The notes under the pieces are model-generated. The model was not told the origin of the DNA. It searched no databases and saw only the letters and a list, made by a program, of their open reading frames with translations. The translations under genes were made by a program, and so were the position numbers. 57,016 nt of DNA from NCBI GenBank assembly GCA_903877125.1, contig CAIRCM010000120.1:1-57016 (forward strand). Reading direction: 5' to 3'. How positions within the stretch are numbered: the first letter of the stretch is position 1; each line of letters starts with the position of its first letter. This DNA comes from an uncultured Acetobacteraceae bacterium. Lineage in GTDB: Bacteria > Pseudomonadota > Alphaproteobacteria > Acetobacterales > Acetobacteraceae. Positions 42,405 through 51,555 of the stretch are shown here, piece by piece.

Positions 42405-43691
42405 CTACCGGTACAGATCTGCCCGGGTCGGCGGCAGGCCGGACGGGCCGCGGACACGTTTCGATGCCAGGGTTTGGTAAATGCCAACAGTATTGCGCTC
42501 GAAGGCCAGGGAGCAGCCGGCCAGATATACCAGCCACAGACGCGTCTGCACGCTGCCCACCGCCGCCACCGCTTCGTCGTAGCGGGCGAACAGGCGGTCG
42601 TGCCACATACGGCATGTTCTGGCGTAATGTTCGCGCCACCCCTCGGTATCGTGCACTTCGAACCCGTAGCGTTGCAGGTTGGCCAATGACATGCCGATGT
42701 GGTCCAATTCCCCGCCCGGAAAGATATAGCGGGTCAGGGCGGCGTATTCGCTGGACCGGCGGCGGAACCTCTTGTCGTCCCGTTTCGCCGGTCGGGCGAT
42801 GGAGTGATGCAGGTACAGGCCGCCGGCGTTCAGCAGTTTATTGACGGTACGGAAGTATGTCGGATGATTGGCAATGCCGACATGTTCGAACATTCCGATG
42901 GATGCGATTTTATCGAACCCCCCATCCAGACCAGCGAAATCACGCAGTTCGATTGTCACCCGGTCTTCGAGGCCAGCCGCTACGACCCGTTCCCTCGCGA
43001 GTTCAAGTTGTTCGGTCGACAAAGTCACGCCATGCGCGCGCACGCCGTAATGTTTCGCCGCATGACAGACCAGGGCGCCCCACCCGCAGCCGATATCGAG
43101 AAACCGGTCATCGGGCCGCAACCGCAGTTTACGACATACCATATCGAGCTTGTCGAACTGCGCGGTCGCGAGATCGTTGTTCCAATCGGTGAAATAGGCA
43201 CAGGTATAAACCATCGACGGATCGAGAAACAGCGCATAGAAGGCGTTCGAGGCATCGTAATGATAGCCTATATTCCGCCGGTTCGCCTCGGCATTGCCAC
43301 CCTCCGCCCCGCTCGGAATATCCCGCAATGGAAACGGTCCGCCGCGTCCGACGCACAGGAAGCGCGCCAGCGTTCCAAGCAGCAGCTTTTTATCCAGACT
43401 GCGAACCAGCGCGCGCGAGCGGACGGCAGGCCGAGCGGCAGCGAGGTCGAAGACGGTGCCGTTGAGGATATCGATCCGGGCGGACACCCAGAGATTTGCC
43501 AGTGTATCGATATTCGGCCGCCGCAACAGCGCGGCAATCGCGCCTTCATCGGCGATACGGATCGCCAACGCATCCGCCGGCAGATCGGCCGGCACGGTAC
43601 CGCCGTCCCACAGCACGAAACCGAACGAAATGCCCAGTGCGGACCGGGCATGTTCCAACAGGCGACGGAACCGAACGAGCCGGCCGTTCAT
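42405..43691 (-). CDS. Cyclopropane-fatty-acyl-phospholipid synthase family methyltransferase
   Basis: 428 residues. The N-terminal part is specific to CFA-type enzymes; the SAM-binding core has RFLDIGCGWGALVCHAAKHYGV-like order (read FLDIGCGWG near residue 200) followed by GVTLSTEQLELAR. A YIFPGGELD loop and a C-terminal TRLWLVYLAGC end complete the family pattern. It would transfer a methylene from SAM to a double bond in membrane lipids, protecting against stress. The ATG at 43691 overlaps the stop of MmgE/PrpD by four bases (ATGA). It is unrelated to the convergent polysaccharide operon. Confidence 0.87.
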   Translation of the reverse strand: MNGRLVRFRRLLEHARSALGISFGFVLWDGGTVPADLPADALAIRIADEGAIAALLRRPNIDTLANLWVSARIDILNGTVFDLAAARPAVRSRALVRSLDKKLLLGTLARFLCVGRGGPFPLRDIPSGAEGGNAEANRRNIGYHYDASNAFYALFLDPSMVYTCAYFTDWNNDLATAQFDKLDMVCRKLRLRPDDRFLDIGCGWGALVCHAAKHYGVRAHGVTLSTEQLELARERVVAAGLEDRVTIELRDFAGLDGGFDKIASIGMFEHVGIANHPTYFRTVNKLLNAGGLYLHHSIARPAKRDDKRFRRRSSEYAALTRYIFPGGELDHIGMSLANLQRYGFEVHDTEGWREHYARTCRMWHDRLFARYDEAVAAVGSVQTRLWLVYLAGCSLAFERNTVGIYQTLASKRVRGPSGLPPTRADLYR

Positions 43692-45031
43692 GCCGCCGCA
43701 CACCGGGCGATCTCGCCGGCATCGGAGAGAGAACCGATGGTCCAGCAGAGATCGATCAGTCTCCCGATCCGGTCGGCGGGAATGATGCCCGCGACGAGGT
43801 CGCGGAACTTCCCTTCCAATTGCGCATCCGTCATAGGATTGTGCAGGCTGCCGACCGCATGTTCAACGAATTGTTCCAAAACCCGTCCATCTGTCAGTGT
43901 AATTCGAAGCCGAGCCTGATCTTGATGCAGAGTTTCATCGATACGGGGAACGACTTTGTCGCGCAGTGCCATGGCCTCCGGCACGCGAACAGCATCGTCG
44001 CTGAATTCCGGCTCCCCTGCCACGCCGGCGATGATTCCGATCGCGGCAGCGTAGTAGACGCTGAATTTGCCCTCCAGGCCGGTGGACGGTGTGCGTTTGG
44101 CCGTCAATTCCATGACGATCGGATGGACATCCACGTCGATCCGGTCGATCATCGATGCGGTCAGCCCGTGGGCCGCGCGAAGGCGGATGCAGCCATCGAT
44201 AACGGGGTGCACCACCAGTCCGCAGGCATAGGGTTTGTAGCTGTTGCGCATGATCTCGAACCGCTCCCCCAGCCCGTCCGTGATCGCCGCGTAGTTCTGT
44301 TTGGTGCTGACAACATTCGCCCAGCCGCGTTTCGCCTCGATACCCTGGTCCGAACTGGTATAGCCCTGCTCCGCCAGGAACGCGGACAGCATCCCGCTTT
44401 GCGCGGCGCGGCCCGGGTGGAAGCTTTTTGTCATCGAGCCGAACATCTCCCGGATGCCGACAGGCTGCGTCGCGGCCAGACTGATGGCATGCGCCATCCG
44501 GTGCGCATCCAGGCCCAGGGCCTTGCCCGTCGCCACCGCCGCGCCGAACACCCCGCAGGTGCCGGTCGGGTGCCAGCCGATCGCCTGATGCGGCGGCATC
44601 ACCGCGCGAGCGATCCGGCACTCCGCATCGATCCCCAGTGCCATGGCCAGCACGAAATCCGCACCGGTCATCGGCCGATGTTCCGCAAGTGCCAGCAGGG
44701 CCGGCGCGACGGGCGCCGAGGGATGCACGGTCGTGGCCAGATCGGTATCGTCGAAATCGAACACATGCGAGGAAATGCCGTTCAGCATGGCCGCGTTCAT
44801 GATGTCCAGCCGGTCGCCTCGCCCCAGCACCGTCGCCTGTGGTGGTCCGGCGAAGGGCCGGATGGCGCGCAACGCGATCTCGATGGTTTCATGGCGGGCC
44901 GCGCCGATCGCCACGCCCACCCAGTTCAGCAGTGCCCGAGCGACCTCTTTCCGAACGGATTCGGGGAGGTCGGCGGCTTGCGCGCCCGCAACGTATTCGG
45001 CAAGGCACAATGTCACGTCTGGACGGCTCAT
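43688..45031 (-). CDS. MmgE/PrpD family protein
   Basis: 447 residues. LPESVRKEVARALLNWVGVAIGAA near the start, then DFDDTDLATTVHPSAPVAPALLALAE and GWHPTGTCGVFGAAVATGKALGL are characteristic of the MmgE/PrpD (2-methylcitrate/cis-aconitate dehydratase-like) fold. Later KPYACGLVVHPVIDGC and VYYAAAIG fit. PrpD-type enzymes dehydrate 2-methylcitrate in propionate use; many family members act on other itaconate-like acids, so the substrate is open. ATG 45031 has GAGGGAAC before it; five codons upstream lies another possible start. It is coupled to the CFA gene. Confidence 0.87.
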   Translation of the reverse strand: MSRPDVTLCLAEYVAGAQAADLPESVRKEVARALLNWVGVAIGAARHETIEIALRAIRPFAGPPQATVLGRGDRLDIMNAAMLNGISSHVFDFDDTDLATTVHPSAPVAPALLALAEHRPMTGADFVLAMALGIDAECRIARAVMPPHQAIGWHPTGTCGVFGAAVATGKALGLDAHRMAHAISLAATQPVGIREMFGSMTKSFHPGRAAQSGMLSAFLAEQGYTSSDQGIEAKRGWANVVSTKQNYAAITDGLGERFEIMRNSYKPYACGLVVHPVIDGCIRLRAAHGLTASMIDRIDVDVHPIVMELTAKRTPSTGLEGKFSVYYAAAIGIIAGVAGEPEFSDDAVRVPEAMALRDKVVPRIDETLHQDQARLRITLTDGRVLEQFVEHAVGSLHNPMTDAQLEGKFRDLVAGIIPADRIGRLIDLCWTIGSLSDAGEIARCAAA

Positions 45032-45130
45032 AGGTGGTTCCCTCACTGGACCGGGGCGTGATGGCGGAATCCACCATCCGGGTCTATCCTCTCCCGGTTA
45101 ACTGACCCCATGCAATTGAAGGAGGAAGCC

Positions 45131-45505
45131 ATGGCTGACAACGGACAAATGATCATCGAACTCGACCGCCAGCGCATGACCGCGATGGCGGAGAAAGACA
45201 TTCCCTTTTTGACCAAGCACCTGTGCAAGGGCCTGATCTACACCCACTCCTCCGCTCGGATGGACACCAAGGCGAGCCTGATCGCCAACATGGAAAACGG
45301 CTCGACGGTTTATACGTCGGTCGTGCCGTCCGATGTGGTCGCCCAGGATCTTGGCGATGCGGTGGTGCTGACCGGCGTGGCCCGGATTTCGGTGAACGCG
45401 GGCGGCAAACCGAATTCCTTCGGGGTGCGATTCACCGATGTGTATCAGAACCAGGGCGGAACATGGCGGATGGTGACCTGGCAGTCGACGAAGCTGCCGG
45501 AGTAA
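45131..45505 (+). CDS. NTF2-like/SnoaL-like (DUF4440) small protein
   Basis: 124 residues. The pattern of one N-terminal helix (IIELDRQRMTAMAEKD), then LIYTHSSARMDTKASLIANM and a run of beta strands (VVLTGVARISV, GVRFTDVYQNQGGTWRMVTWQSTKL) is that of the DUF4440/NTF2-like cone fold. Some members are isomerases or hydrolases; others bind ligands or have no known activity. GAAGGAGGAAGCC precedes ATG 45131, an excellent ribosome-binding site. It is divergent from MmgE/PrpD across 99 bases, so the two may be co-regulated. Confidence 0.8.
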   Translation: MADNGQMIIELDRQRMTAMAEKDIPFLTKHLCKGLIYTHSSARMDTKASLIANMENGSTVYTSVVPSDVVAQDLGDAVVLTGVARISVNAGGKPNSFGVRFTDVYQNQGGTWRMVTWQSTKLPE

Positions 45506-45518
45506 TTTTTCCCGGGCA

Positions 45519-45553
45519 GGTCCTGACGTGGCGACCCGCTTGCTACGTCAGGA
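45519..45553. terminator. 10-bp hairpin between convergent NTF2-like gene and vapC
   Basis: GTCCTGACGT and ACGTCAGGAC are perfect inverted repeats (45519-45528, 45544-45553) with a 15-base loop. The right arm includes the vapC stop and last codons. A TTTTT run precedes the left arm on the plus strand (AAAAA after it on the minus strand), so it is not a standard rho-independent site, but a bidirectional stop between converging genes is plausible. Confidence 0.45.
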
Positions 45554-45941
45554 CCCGCAGGCCGAGGTGTTCGGCCATTGGGACGAAGTCGCGATCATCG
45601 TGGAGCAGTTCGTGGGCCCCGTCGATGCAGAACGTGCCGATGATCAGGTCGGCGGTCTTACGGACCGTGATCCCCAGCCGCCGTAAGCGGCGATAATGGA
45701 GGGCAGCGGCACCCGCCAGACGGGCGTCGAGCATCGGCACAACCCGGTACATGCGGAGCAATTGCTCCAGCCGAACAGCAGTCGCCTCGTCCCGCGCGCC
45801 TTGCAGCACCTCCATCAACACCAAGTCTCCGACCAGGATGCGACGGCTGTCGTCCTTGAGTGCTGCGTGCAGTCGGCGCACGGCTGGGCTGTCCGAACGG
45901 CGAAGGCGCGCGATCCAAACGGAGCTATCGACGACGATCAT
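45543..45941 (-). CDS. vapC: VapC-type PIN-domain ribonuclease toxin
   Basis: 132 residues. MIVVDSSVWIARL supplies the first acidic residue (Asp5), VGDLVLMEVLQGARD has Asp and Glu of the second site (about 38-44), and RKTADLIIGTFC plus LLHDDRDF give the last acidic residues (about 98 and 115-117). This is the PIN quartet that binds Mg and cleaves RNA. Its ATG overlaps the stop of the antitoxin (ATGA). All acidic positions look intact, so an active toxin is expected. Confidence 0.88.
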   Translation of the reverse strand: MIVVDSSVWIARLRRSDSPAVRRLHAALKDDSRRILVGDLVLMEVLQGARDEATAVRLEQLLRMYRVVPMLDARLAGAAALHYRRLRRLGITVRKTADLIIGTFCIDGAHELLHDDRDFVPMAEHLGLRVLT

Positions 45942-46150
45942 GCGCCGGGATTCGGATCGCGCCCCTCCCGCATCGCATCGAGGTCTCCATCCCATCCCAT
46001 CCCGGCCATCTCATCGAACGCCGCCAAACGGAGATCGTGGAGAACGACACGACGAAGCGCCTCTTCCACCGTCGCCTTTTTGGTAGCCTGACCCGTCGCC
46101 TTCATGGCGGCGGCCAACAAATCGTCGTCAATCTCGATATTCGTGCGCAT
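45938..46150 (-). CDS. vapB: VapB-type antitoxin
   Basis: 70 residues starting MRTNIEIDDDLLAAAMKATG then TKKATVEEALRRVV, the ribbon-helix-helix N-terminus of the VapB (DUF2191) family. The C-terminus (GMGWDGDLDAMREGR) is the usual acidic/Trp tail that fits in the toxin groove. It overlaps vapC by four bases. It should repress its own promoter, which must lie within the 48 bases before the divergent/tandem TRAP gene end or just upstream of 46150. Confidence 0.87.
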   Translation of the reverse strand: MRTNIEIDDDLLAAAMKATGQATKKATVEEALRRVVLHDLRLAAFDEMAGMGWDGDLDAMREGRDPNPGA

Positions 46151-46198
46151 GATGAACCAGCATGTGTATCACTACCGCTCTATCATACACATCCCACT

Positions 46199-47482
46199 CT
46201 ACTTGATCAATCCAGCGCTCCGAGGCAACGTCAGCGACAGCTCCGGAATACAGATGATCAGCATCAGCCCGACCAGCAGCGCGATCAGATACGGCCAGTA
46301 ATATCGGGCGTGCTGCCAGACAGTGACGTTCGCGAAGCGCAGGGCCATCAGCAGGCCCACGCCCAAGGGCGGCATGAACAGCCCGATGCCAACCGCGGCT
46401 GTCTGCACGATATCGAAATGCACAGGGTGGACGCCGATCTTCGTCGCGATCGGGAACACCACGGGAATCAAGACCACCGCCGCCGGCAGCCCCTCCAGCA
46501 GCATGCCGAACAGCATCGTCATCAGTGCCACGCCCGTCAGGAACAGCCACTGGTGCCCCGTCAGGGGCGCCAGCGCCCACCCCAGGAATTCGGGCGCACC
46601 GGAAAGCCCCATCAGGTACTGAAAGATCGTCGCGACCGCCAACAGGAAAACCACGACGCCGGTCAGCACGCCGGCCTCGTAGGCCAGGACCAGGATTTCC
46701 ATCCAGCTGACGTTGCGATAATAAAACTTCGCCGCCAGCAGCGAGTAAAGGGCAACAATCGCCCCAGCCTCGGTCGCGGTAAACGCGCCCATGTAGAATC
46801 CGCCCAGGATCACGATGGGGATCACCATCGGCACCGCAGCGCCTTTCATCGCGCGCCACAAACGCGCCAGGCTGGTGCGGGCGTCCTTTGGCCAACCGAG
46901 GATCTGTGCCTGAATCATCACCAATACGCACAGGCAGGCGCCGATCACCGCCGCGGGCAGGAAACCGGCGAGGAATAGGGCGACAGCCGACTGGTTGGTC
47001 ACCGCGGAAATCACAATCATGAAGATCGCCGGCGGCACCAGCATCCCCATCGCGGTGCCGGCGCAGATCAGCGACGCCGCGTCTTCGGCCCGGTAGCCCG
47101 CGCGCTTCAACGGCGGCACAAGGGCGGAACCCAGCGCCGATACCTCGGCCATTTTGGAACCGCAAATGTCGGAGAAGAAATACGACACCACGATCACCGA
47201 CATGCCCAAGCCACCGCGCAGCCAGCCCACCAGCGCTCGGGCCAATTCGACGAGGGAATTGGACATCCCCGCCCGCTCCATCAAGGATCCCGCGAACACG
47301 AAGGACGGGATCGCCAGCAGCACCCAGCTTTGCGACGACGCGATCATGGTGGAGCCGAGCTGCTGGAGCGGATAGCCGCCGACAAGCAGACCCGACACCG
47401 CGGCAGCGCCCAGGCAATAGACGATCGGCATCGACAGCAGCAGAAAGCCAATGAAGACCAGAACGGTAACGAGCAGAACCAC
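46199..47482 (-). CDS. dctM: TRAP transporter large permease (DctM subunit)
   Basis: 427 residues with 12 or so membrane helices. GLGMSVIVVSYFFSDICGSKMAEVSALGSALVPPLKRAGY and GTAMGMLVPPAIFMIVISAVTNQS are typical DctM segments. It is the secondary transport subunit that uses the sodium gradient to import the ligand handed over by the periplasmic binding protein. The start is GTG 47482, three bases after the DctQ stop. It ends 49 bases before the vapB start. Confidence 0.9.
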   Translation of the reverse strand: MVLLVTVLVFIGFLLLSMPIVYCLGAAAVSGLLVGGYPLQQLGSTMIASSQSWVLLAIPSFVFAGSLMERAGMSNSLVELARALVGWLRGGLGMSVIVVSYFFSDICGSKMAEVSALGSALVPPLKRAGYRAEDAASLICAGTAMGMLVPPAIFMIVISAVTNQSAVALFLAGFLPAAVIGACLCVLVMIQAQILGWPKDARTSLARLWRAMKGAAVPMVIPIVILGGFYMGAFTATEAGAIVALYSLLAAKFYYRNVSWMEILVLAYEAGVLTGVVVFLLAVATIFQYLMGLSGAPEFLGWALAPLTGHQWLFLTGVALMTMLFGMLLEGLPAAVVLIPVVFPIATKIGVHPVHFDIVQTAAVGIGLFMPPLGVGLLMALRFANVTVWQHARYYWPYLIALLVGLMLIICIPELSLTLPRSAGLIK

Positions 47483-47485
47483 GTT

Positions 47486-48004
47486 CTATTCCTTCACATC
47501 GGCAATGGTGTGTTCGCGGGGGTCGAGGCCGGCTTTCACCGCGTTGATCGCCATCAGCAGGCCGCCCACGGCCATCGGGGCGTAAACCCAGGCGAGGCTG
47601 AATTCCAACCCCGGCGACGTCAGGGTATGGTTCAGCACCGCCAGTTTGTAGCCCAGCCATGCCACCAGCAGCGAAAAGGCGAAGATCACCGCATAGTTCA
47701 GGTAATGGATATACGCGCGAACCCCGGGCGGAAACCGGTGCACGAGGATCGACAGCGCGAAATGACTCCGCTCCCCCACGCCGATCGCCGCGCCGATCAG
47801 CGTGAGCCATGCCAGCGCGGTTTCGCCCACTTCCTCCACCCAGAAGAAATTGACCGGATCGACGTCCATCCAGTCGGTAATCGGCAGCAGGATGTAGCGG
47901 GCGATCACGCCGAACAGCATGGTGCCGATGGCACCCAGCACAAGGCCGCCAACGACGATTTTCGGGATCAATTCGAGCGTACAAACGAAACGCGGGGCAG
48001 GCAT
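47486..48004 (-). CDS. dctQ: TRAP transporter small permease (DctQ subunit)
   Basis: 172 residues with four predicted membrane helices: VVGGLVLGAIGTMLFGVIARYI, VNFFWVEEVGETALAWLTLIGAAIG, the loop SHFALSILVHRFP, and helices 3-4 after it. The Glu-Glu-x-x-x-x-x-Trp segment is typical of the family. It links DctP and DctM in the inner membrane. Only three bases separate it from dctM on one side and from dctP on the other. Confidence 0.88.
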   Translation of the reverse strand: MPAPRFVCTLELIPKIVVGGLVLGAIGTMLFGVIARYILLPITDWMDVDPVNFFWVEEVGETALAWLTLIGAAIGVGERSHFALSILVHRFPPGVRAYIHYLNYAVIFAFSLLVAWLGYKLAVLNHTLTSPGLEFSLAWVYAPMAVGGLLMAINAVKAGLDPREHTIADVKE

Positions 48005-48007
48005 GGT

Positions 48008-49030
48008 TCAGGCCTTCGATTCGGTAATCAGTTTCCACAATTCGCCATATTGCGTCTGATAGGCCGGCCAGACCTTTTCTTTCGCGCGCGCCAGGAACGG
48101 TTCCCGAGCGGGCACGTTGACGACCATGCCTCTGGGCTCCAGCAGTTCCTTGGCGCTTTTTTCCGAATCGATGCTTTCGGTGATGCCCCGCACCTTGCCC
48201 TGCGCTTCCCGCCCGGTATCGAGGATGAGTTTCTGTTGTGCCGGCGTCAGTCCGTTGAATATCCCAAGATTCATCGCGACGACGGTGGAACCGTAATTGT
48301 GGCCCGTCATGGAATAATACTTCGAAACTTCGTAGGCTTTCAGCGGCACCATGTTTACCACGGGCAGATCGGCCCCATCGATCACGCCCTGCTGCGCAGC
48401 GGTGATGACCTCATTCCAGCCTAGCGGCACCGCCACGGCGCCAAGGCCGTTCACGGTGTCGGTGAAGACTTTCGAAGGCTGCGTGCGGATTTTCAGCCCG
48501 CGCAGATCGCGCGGCTCGTTGATGGGACGCTTCGAATTCCAGAAATGCCGGAACCCGTAATCGAAGAAATAGCAGACTTTCACGCCGTATTTTTCCTGGA
48601 ACACCTTGTCCAGCTTGTCCCCGACCGCGCCGTTCATCAGCCGGTAGGCATGTTCGTAGGATTGAATCAGGTAGGGCACGAGGAAAACGCCCATCTCCGG
48701 GAAGATCGTCGCGGCGGCGCCGGACGGGGTGCCCATGAAAATGTTCCCCGACTTCACCGCGTTCAAAATATCGATTTCCTTGGTCAACAGCGTGCCGCCA
48801 TGGAATTCGACGTCAAGTTCCCCTTTCGACCGTTCGGTTACCGCCTTGGCGAACCACTCCAGGGCGATGGCCCCGGATTCCGGCGGCGGCACGATATGCG
48901 CGATCACCAGTTTCTTCGGCGCCGTTTGTGCGAACGCCGGGGCCTTGCCGGTTGCCAGAATACCGGCGAGGCCGGCAGCAGCCTTCAGGACCGTGCGGCG
49001 CGGGGCAGGCAGGACGATGCGGGGTACCAT
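48008..49030 (-). CDS. dctP: TRAP transporter substrate-binding protein (DctP family)
   Basis: 340 residues. The signal PRRTVLKAAAGLAGILATG followed by APAFAQ is Tat/Sec-like. The mature part shows the DctP pattern: KKLVIAHIVPPPESGAIALEWFAKAV, then GLKIRTQPSKVFTDTVNGLGAVAVPLGWNEV with the conserved Arg that binds the ligand carboxylate, and GVIDGADLPVVNMV. Ligands are probably organic acids or similar carboxylates. It is the first gene of the dctPQM operon and is transcribed divergently from the cyclase operon across 87 bases, which suggests shared regulation. Confidence 0.9.
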   Translation of the reverse strand: MVPRIVLPAPRRTVLKAAAGLAGILATGKAPAFAQTAPKKLVIAHIVPPPESGAIALEWFAKAVTERSKGELDVEFHGGTLLTKEIDILNAVKSGNIFMGTPSGAAATIFPEMGVFLVPYLIQSYEHAYRLMNGAVGDKLDKVFQEKYGVKVCYFFDYGFRHFWNSKRPINEPRDLRGLKIRTQPSKVFTDTVNGLGAVAVPLGWNEVITAAQQGVIDGADLPVVNMVPLKAYEVSKYYSMTGHNYGSTVVAMNLGIFNGLTPAQQKLILDTGREAQGKVRGITESIDSEKSAKELLEPRGMVVNVPAREPFLARAKEKVWPAYQTQYGELWKLITESKA

Positions 49031-49117
49031 GGCTTTTTCGCTCCCAGGCTGATTCGGCGTTGCTTGCCGAGCACCCTAGAGCAGTGGGACGTTGAGGCCA
49101 ACCAGAGGAGACGCACG

Positions 49118-50032
49118 ATGCCCAACGCCGTTCAGGAACATTTCACCTTCGGTCACTCCAGATGGGGAGCGGCCGACCAGCTTGGCGCGGGTAACCTGCT
49201 GACAGCCGAAAAGCGCCTGAGCGCGCTGGCCAGCGTCACGCAGGGCCGCGTGTACGACCTGTCGCACGAAATCCACATGGGCGCGCCATACATGGCGCCG
49301 AACCAGACACCGTACCTCATGTCGATCTGGTCGTCGTGGAAGGACAGCATCAAGCGCCGCCGCGCCGCCGGGTTCCGCAACGATGCCGGCACCAATCTCG
49401 AACGTGTCGAGATGAACATGCACACCGGCACCCATATCGATGCGCTCGGGCACTTCTCCAGCGGCGACTTCCTGTTCAACGGTTTCTGCGCGCCCGAGGT
49501 CGTGACCGACTGGGGCCTCACCAAGCTCGGCATTGAAAACGCGCCACCGATCATCACCCGCGGCCTGCTGTTCGACGTCGCCGGGCTCGATGGCGGGGAC
49601 CATCTGAACCCAGGCCGGGTGGTCACGCCCGACGACCTCGCGCGCGCCGCCAAGGCTGGCGGGTTCACGGTGGAACCGGGCGATGTCGCCCTTATTCGCA
49701 GCGGCTGGGGGCGGTATTTCGCGGTCGACAACGCCAAATACCTGACGGGCGAGCCGGGCATCGACGTGCCCGCCGCGCAGTGGCTGATCGATCAGGGCAT
49801 CGCCGCCATTGGATCGGACAACATGGCGGTGGAGGTGCTGCCGAACCCCGATCACGGGCTGGGCCTGCCGGTGCATCAGTTCGCCCTGTCGAAACATGGG
49901 GTCTATCTGATCGAAAACCTCGCGCTGGAGGAACTCGCGCGCGACCGCGTCTCGACGGTGTGTTTCGTGCTGCTGGCGACAAAGTTCCGGGGCGCGACGG
50001 GTGTGCCGGTGCGCCCGGTGGGCATGGTGTAG
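49118..50032 (+). CDS. Cyclase family protein (kynurenine formamidase-like metal hydrolase)
   Basis: 304 residues. The zinc motif HTGTHIDALGH (102-112) is the mark of the family (HxGTHxDxxxH). Other typical segments are GRVYDLSHEIHMG and GLLFDVAGL, then EPGDVALIRSGWGRYF. Members hydrolyse amide or lactone bonds, such as N-formylkynurenine or isatin. The ATG at 49118 has AGAGGAGACGC before it; a longer frame upstream is not used. It is followed after eight bases by the ABC permease gene, so the three genes form one operon opposite dctP. Confidence 0.87.
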   Translation: MPNAVQEHFTFGHSRWGAADQLGAGNLLTAEKRLSALASVTQGRVYDLSHEIHMGAPYMAPNQTPYLMSIWSSWKDSIKRRRAAGFRNDAGTNLERVEMNMHTGTHIDALGHFSSGDFLFNGFCAPEVVTDWGLTKLGIENAPPIITRGLLFDVAGLDGGDHLNPGRVVTPDDLARAAKAGGFTVEPGDVALIRSGWGRYFAVDNAKYLTGEPGIDVPAAQWLIDQGIAAIGSDNMAVEVLPNPDHGLGLPVHQFALSKHGVYLIENLALEELARDRVSTVCFVLLATKFRGATGVPVRPVGMV

Positions 50033-50040
50033 GCCGAAGC

Positions 50041-50775
50041 ATGAGCCTGCGCCGTGCCCTCCCATTTCTCTCGGTCGCCGCGGGCCTCGCTTTGTGGGAG
50101 GGGATCGGGCGACTGACGCCGCCTATCGTGTTCTCCCCCTTCTCCGCCACGGCATGGCAGTTGCTGCACACCGCGGCGTTGCCCGGCGCAATCCTCCAGT
50201 CGCTGGGCACGCTGCTCACCGGATTTCTGCTGTCCGCGGTCGTTGCGCTGCCGTTGGGATTCGCGATGGGCCGGGTCTGGTGGGTGCGTGAAATGTTTCA
50301 TCCCATTATGACCGGGCTTTATGCCATTCCGCCGGTGGCGTTCATTCCATTTCTGATCGTCTGGTTCGGACTGTTCGTGGAATCGCGCATCGCGATCGTC
50401 GTCATCATGTGTTTCTTCGAAATGCTGACGATTGCCTCGGCCGGCGCGGCCAATATCGACCGCCGCCTCCAGGATGTCGCCCGCAGTTTTGCCGCGTCCC
50501 GCCGCCGCACAGCCACGGCCGTGCTGATCCCCGCCAGCATGCCCTTCCTGTTCACCGCGCTGCGTGTCGGTTTGGTCCGAGCCGTCGCGGGCGTGATCAC
50601 GGGGGAGTTGCTGTTGTCGCCGGCGAATCTCGGAAAAATCCTGCTCGACAACGCCGCCCGTTTCAACACCGCCGGCATCCTTGGGATCGTTGCGACCGTC
50701 GCCCTGCTCGGCCTCTGCGTCCAGCAGGGGCTTTTGTGGCTGGAGCGGCACGTATTGCGCTGGGAACGACCATGA
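50041..50775 (+). CDS. ABC transporter permease, SsuC/TauC-type
   Basis: 244 residues with six membrane helices. LLTGFLLSAVVALPLGFAMG and the EAA-like loop GAANIDRRLQDVARSFAASRRRTATAVLIPASMP belong to the binding-protein-dependent permease family for sulfonates, nitrate or thiamine precursors. It carries ATG 50041 eight bases after the cyclase stop. Its stop overlaps the ATG of a second permease (ATGA), so a heterodimeric membrane channel is likely. No ATPase or binding-protein gene is in the window. Confidence 0.86.
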   Translation: MSLRRALPFLSVAAGLALWEGIGRLTPPIVFSPFSATAWQLLHTAALPGAILQSLGTLLTGFLLSAVVALPLGFAMGRVWWVREMFHPIMTGLYAIPPVAFIPFLIVWFGLFVESRIAIVVIMCFFEMLTIASAGAANIDRRLQDVARSFAASRRRTATAVLIPASMPFLFTALRVGLVRAVAGVITGELLLSPANLGKILLDNAARFNTAGILGIVATVALLGLCVQQGLLWLERHVLRWERP

Positions 50776-51521
50776 TATTGCTTCTCCGTCTCAGCGGCAT
50801 CGCCATTTTCCTGGTGCTTTGGGAAATCGCCGGCCGGTCCATGGGCGCGGCGTTGCTGGCACCGCCGTCGGACGTGATCGCCGAACTCGGGAAACTGGCG
50901 ACCGAGGCGCAATCGCGCGCAACGATCTGGCAATCCCTGGCGCCCGCGGTCGTGGGGTTCGGAATCTCCTGCGCGATCGGCATGCCCTTGGGGGCGATCA
51001 TGGGGCGGTCGAAGGTCGCGGACGCGCTGCTGCATCCCTGGATGAGCCTGTTCGTCGTGACCTCGGTGGCTGCCATCGTGCCGATCCTGATCCTGATGGT
51101 CGGCACCGGGTGGTGGTTCGTGGTGACGGTGGTTGTGTTGTCGTCGGTCTGGTATGTCGTCCTGACAACGTATCAAGGGGCTGTGCGCATCAACCGCCGG
51201 CTGCTCGATGTCGGGCGGGCTTTCGGTGCATCCCGCGTGCAGATATTCCGCGCGGTCATGCTCCCAGCGCTGTTCCCCTATTTGCTTGCTGGAGCGCGCA
51301 TCGGCCTGGTGCACGCCATTCGGTCGGTCGTGTTGGCGCAGCTTTTCATCCTCACTGGCCTCGGCGGGTTGCTGCAGGAGGCCGGGATGGACATCTCCAC
51401 CGCACGTCTCTTGGCGCTGCTGGTCGTGATCATGGGACTGGGCCTGATCGCCAGCCACGGCCTGGGACAGGTGGCGCATTGGCTGGCCCCCTGGCAGAAG
51501 ACCGTCGACGAGAGAACCTGA
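50772..51521 (+). CDS. ABC transporter permease, second subunit of the pair
   Basis: 249 residues, six membrane helices, of the same family: LLRLSGIAIFLVLWEIAGR, GISCAIGMPLGAIMG, and the EAA-like loop GAVRINRRLLDVGRAFGASRVQIFRAVMLPALFP. The four-base overlap with the previous permease and equal length indicate a heterodimer. A missing ATPase and solute-binding protein must be supplied from another locus. The convergent neighbour is a TfdA-type dioxygenase 34 bases on. Confidence 0.86.
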   Translation: MILLLRLSGIAIFLVLWEIAGRSMGAALLAPPSDVIAELGKLATEAQSRATIWQSLAPAVVGFGISCAIGMPLGAIMGRSKVADALLHPWMSLFVVTSVAAIVPILILMVGTGWWFVVTVVVLSSVWYVVLTTYQGAVRINRRLLDVGRAFGASRVQIFRAVMLPALFPYLLAGARIGLVHAIRSVVLAQLFILTGLGGLLQEAGMDISTARLLALLVVIMGLGLIASHGLGQVAHWLAPWQKTVDERT

Positions 51522-51555
51522 ACAAAGGAACGGGTTATCCCGCGAGCGTACCCCT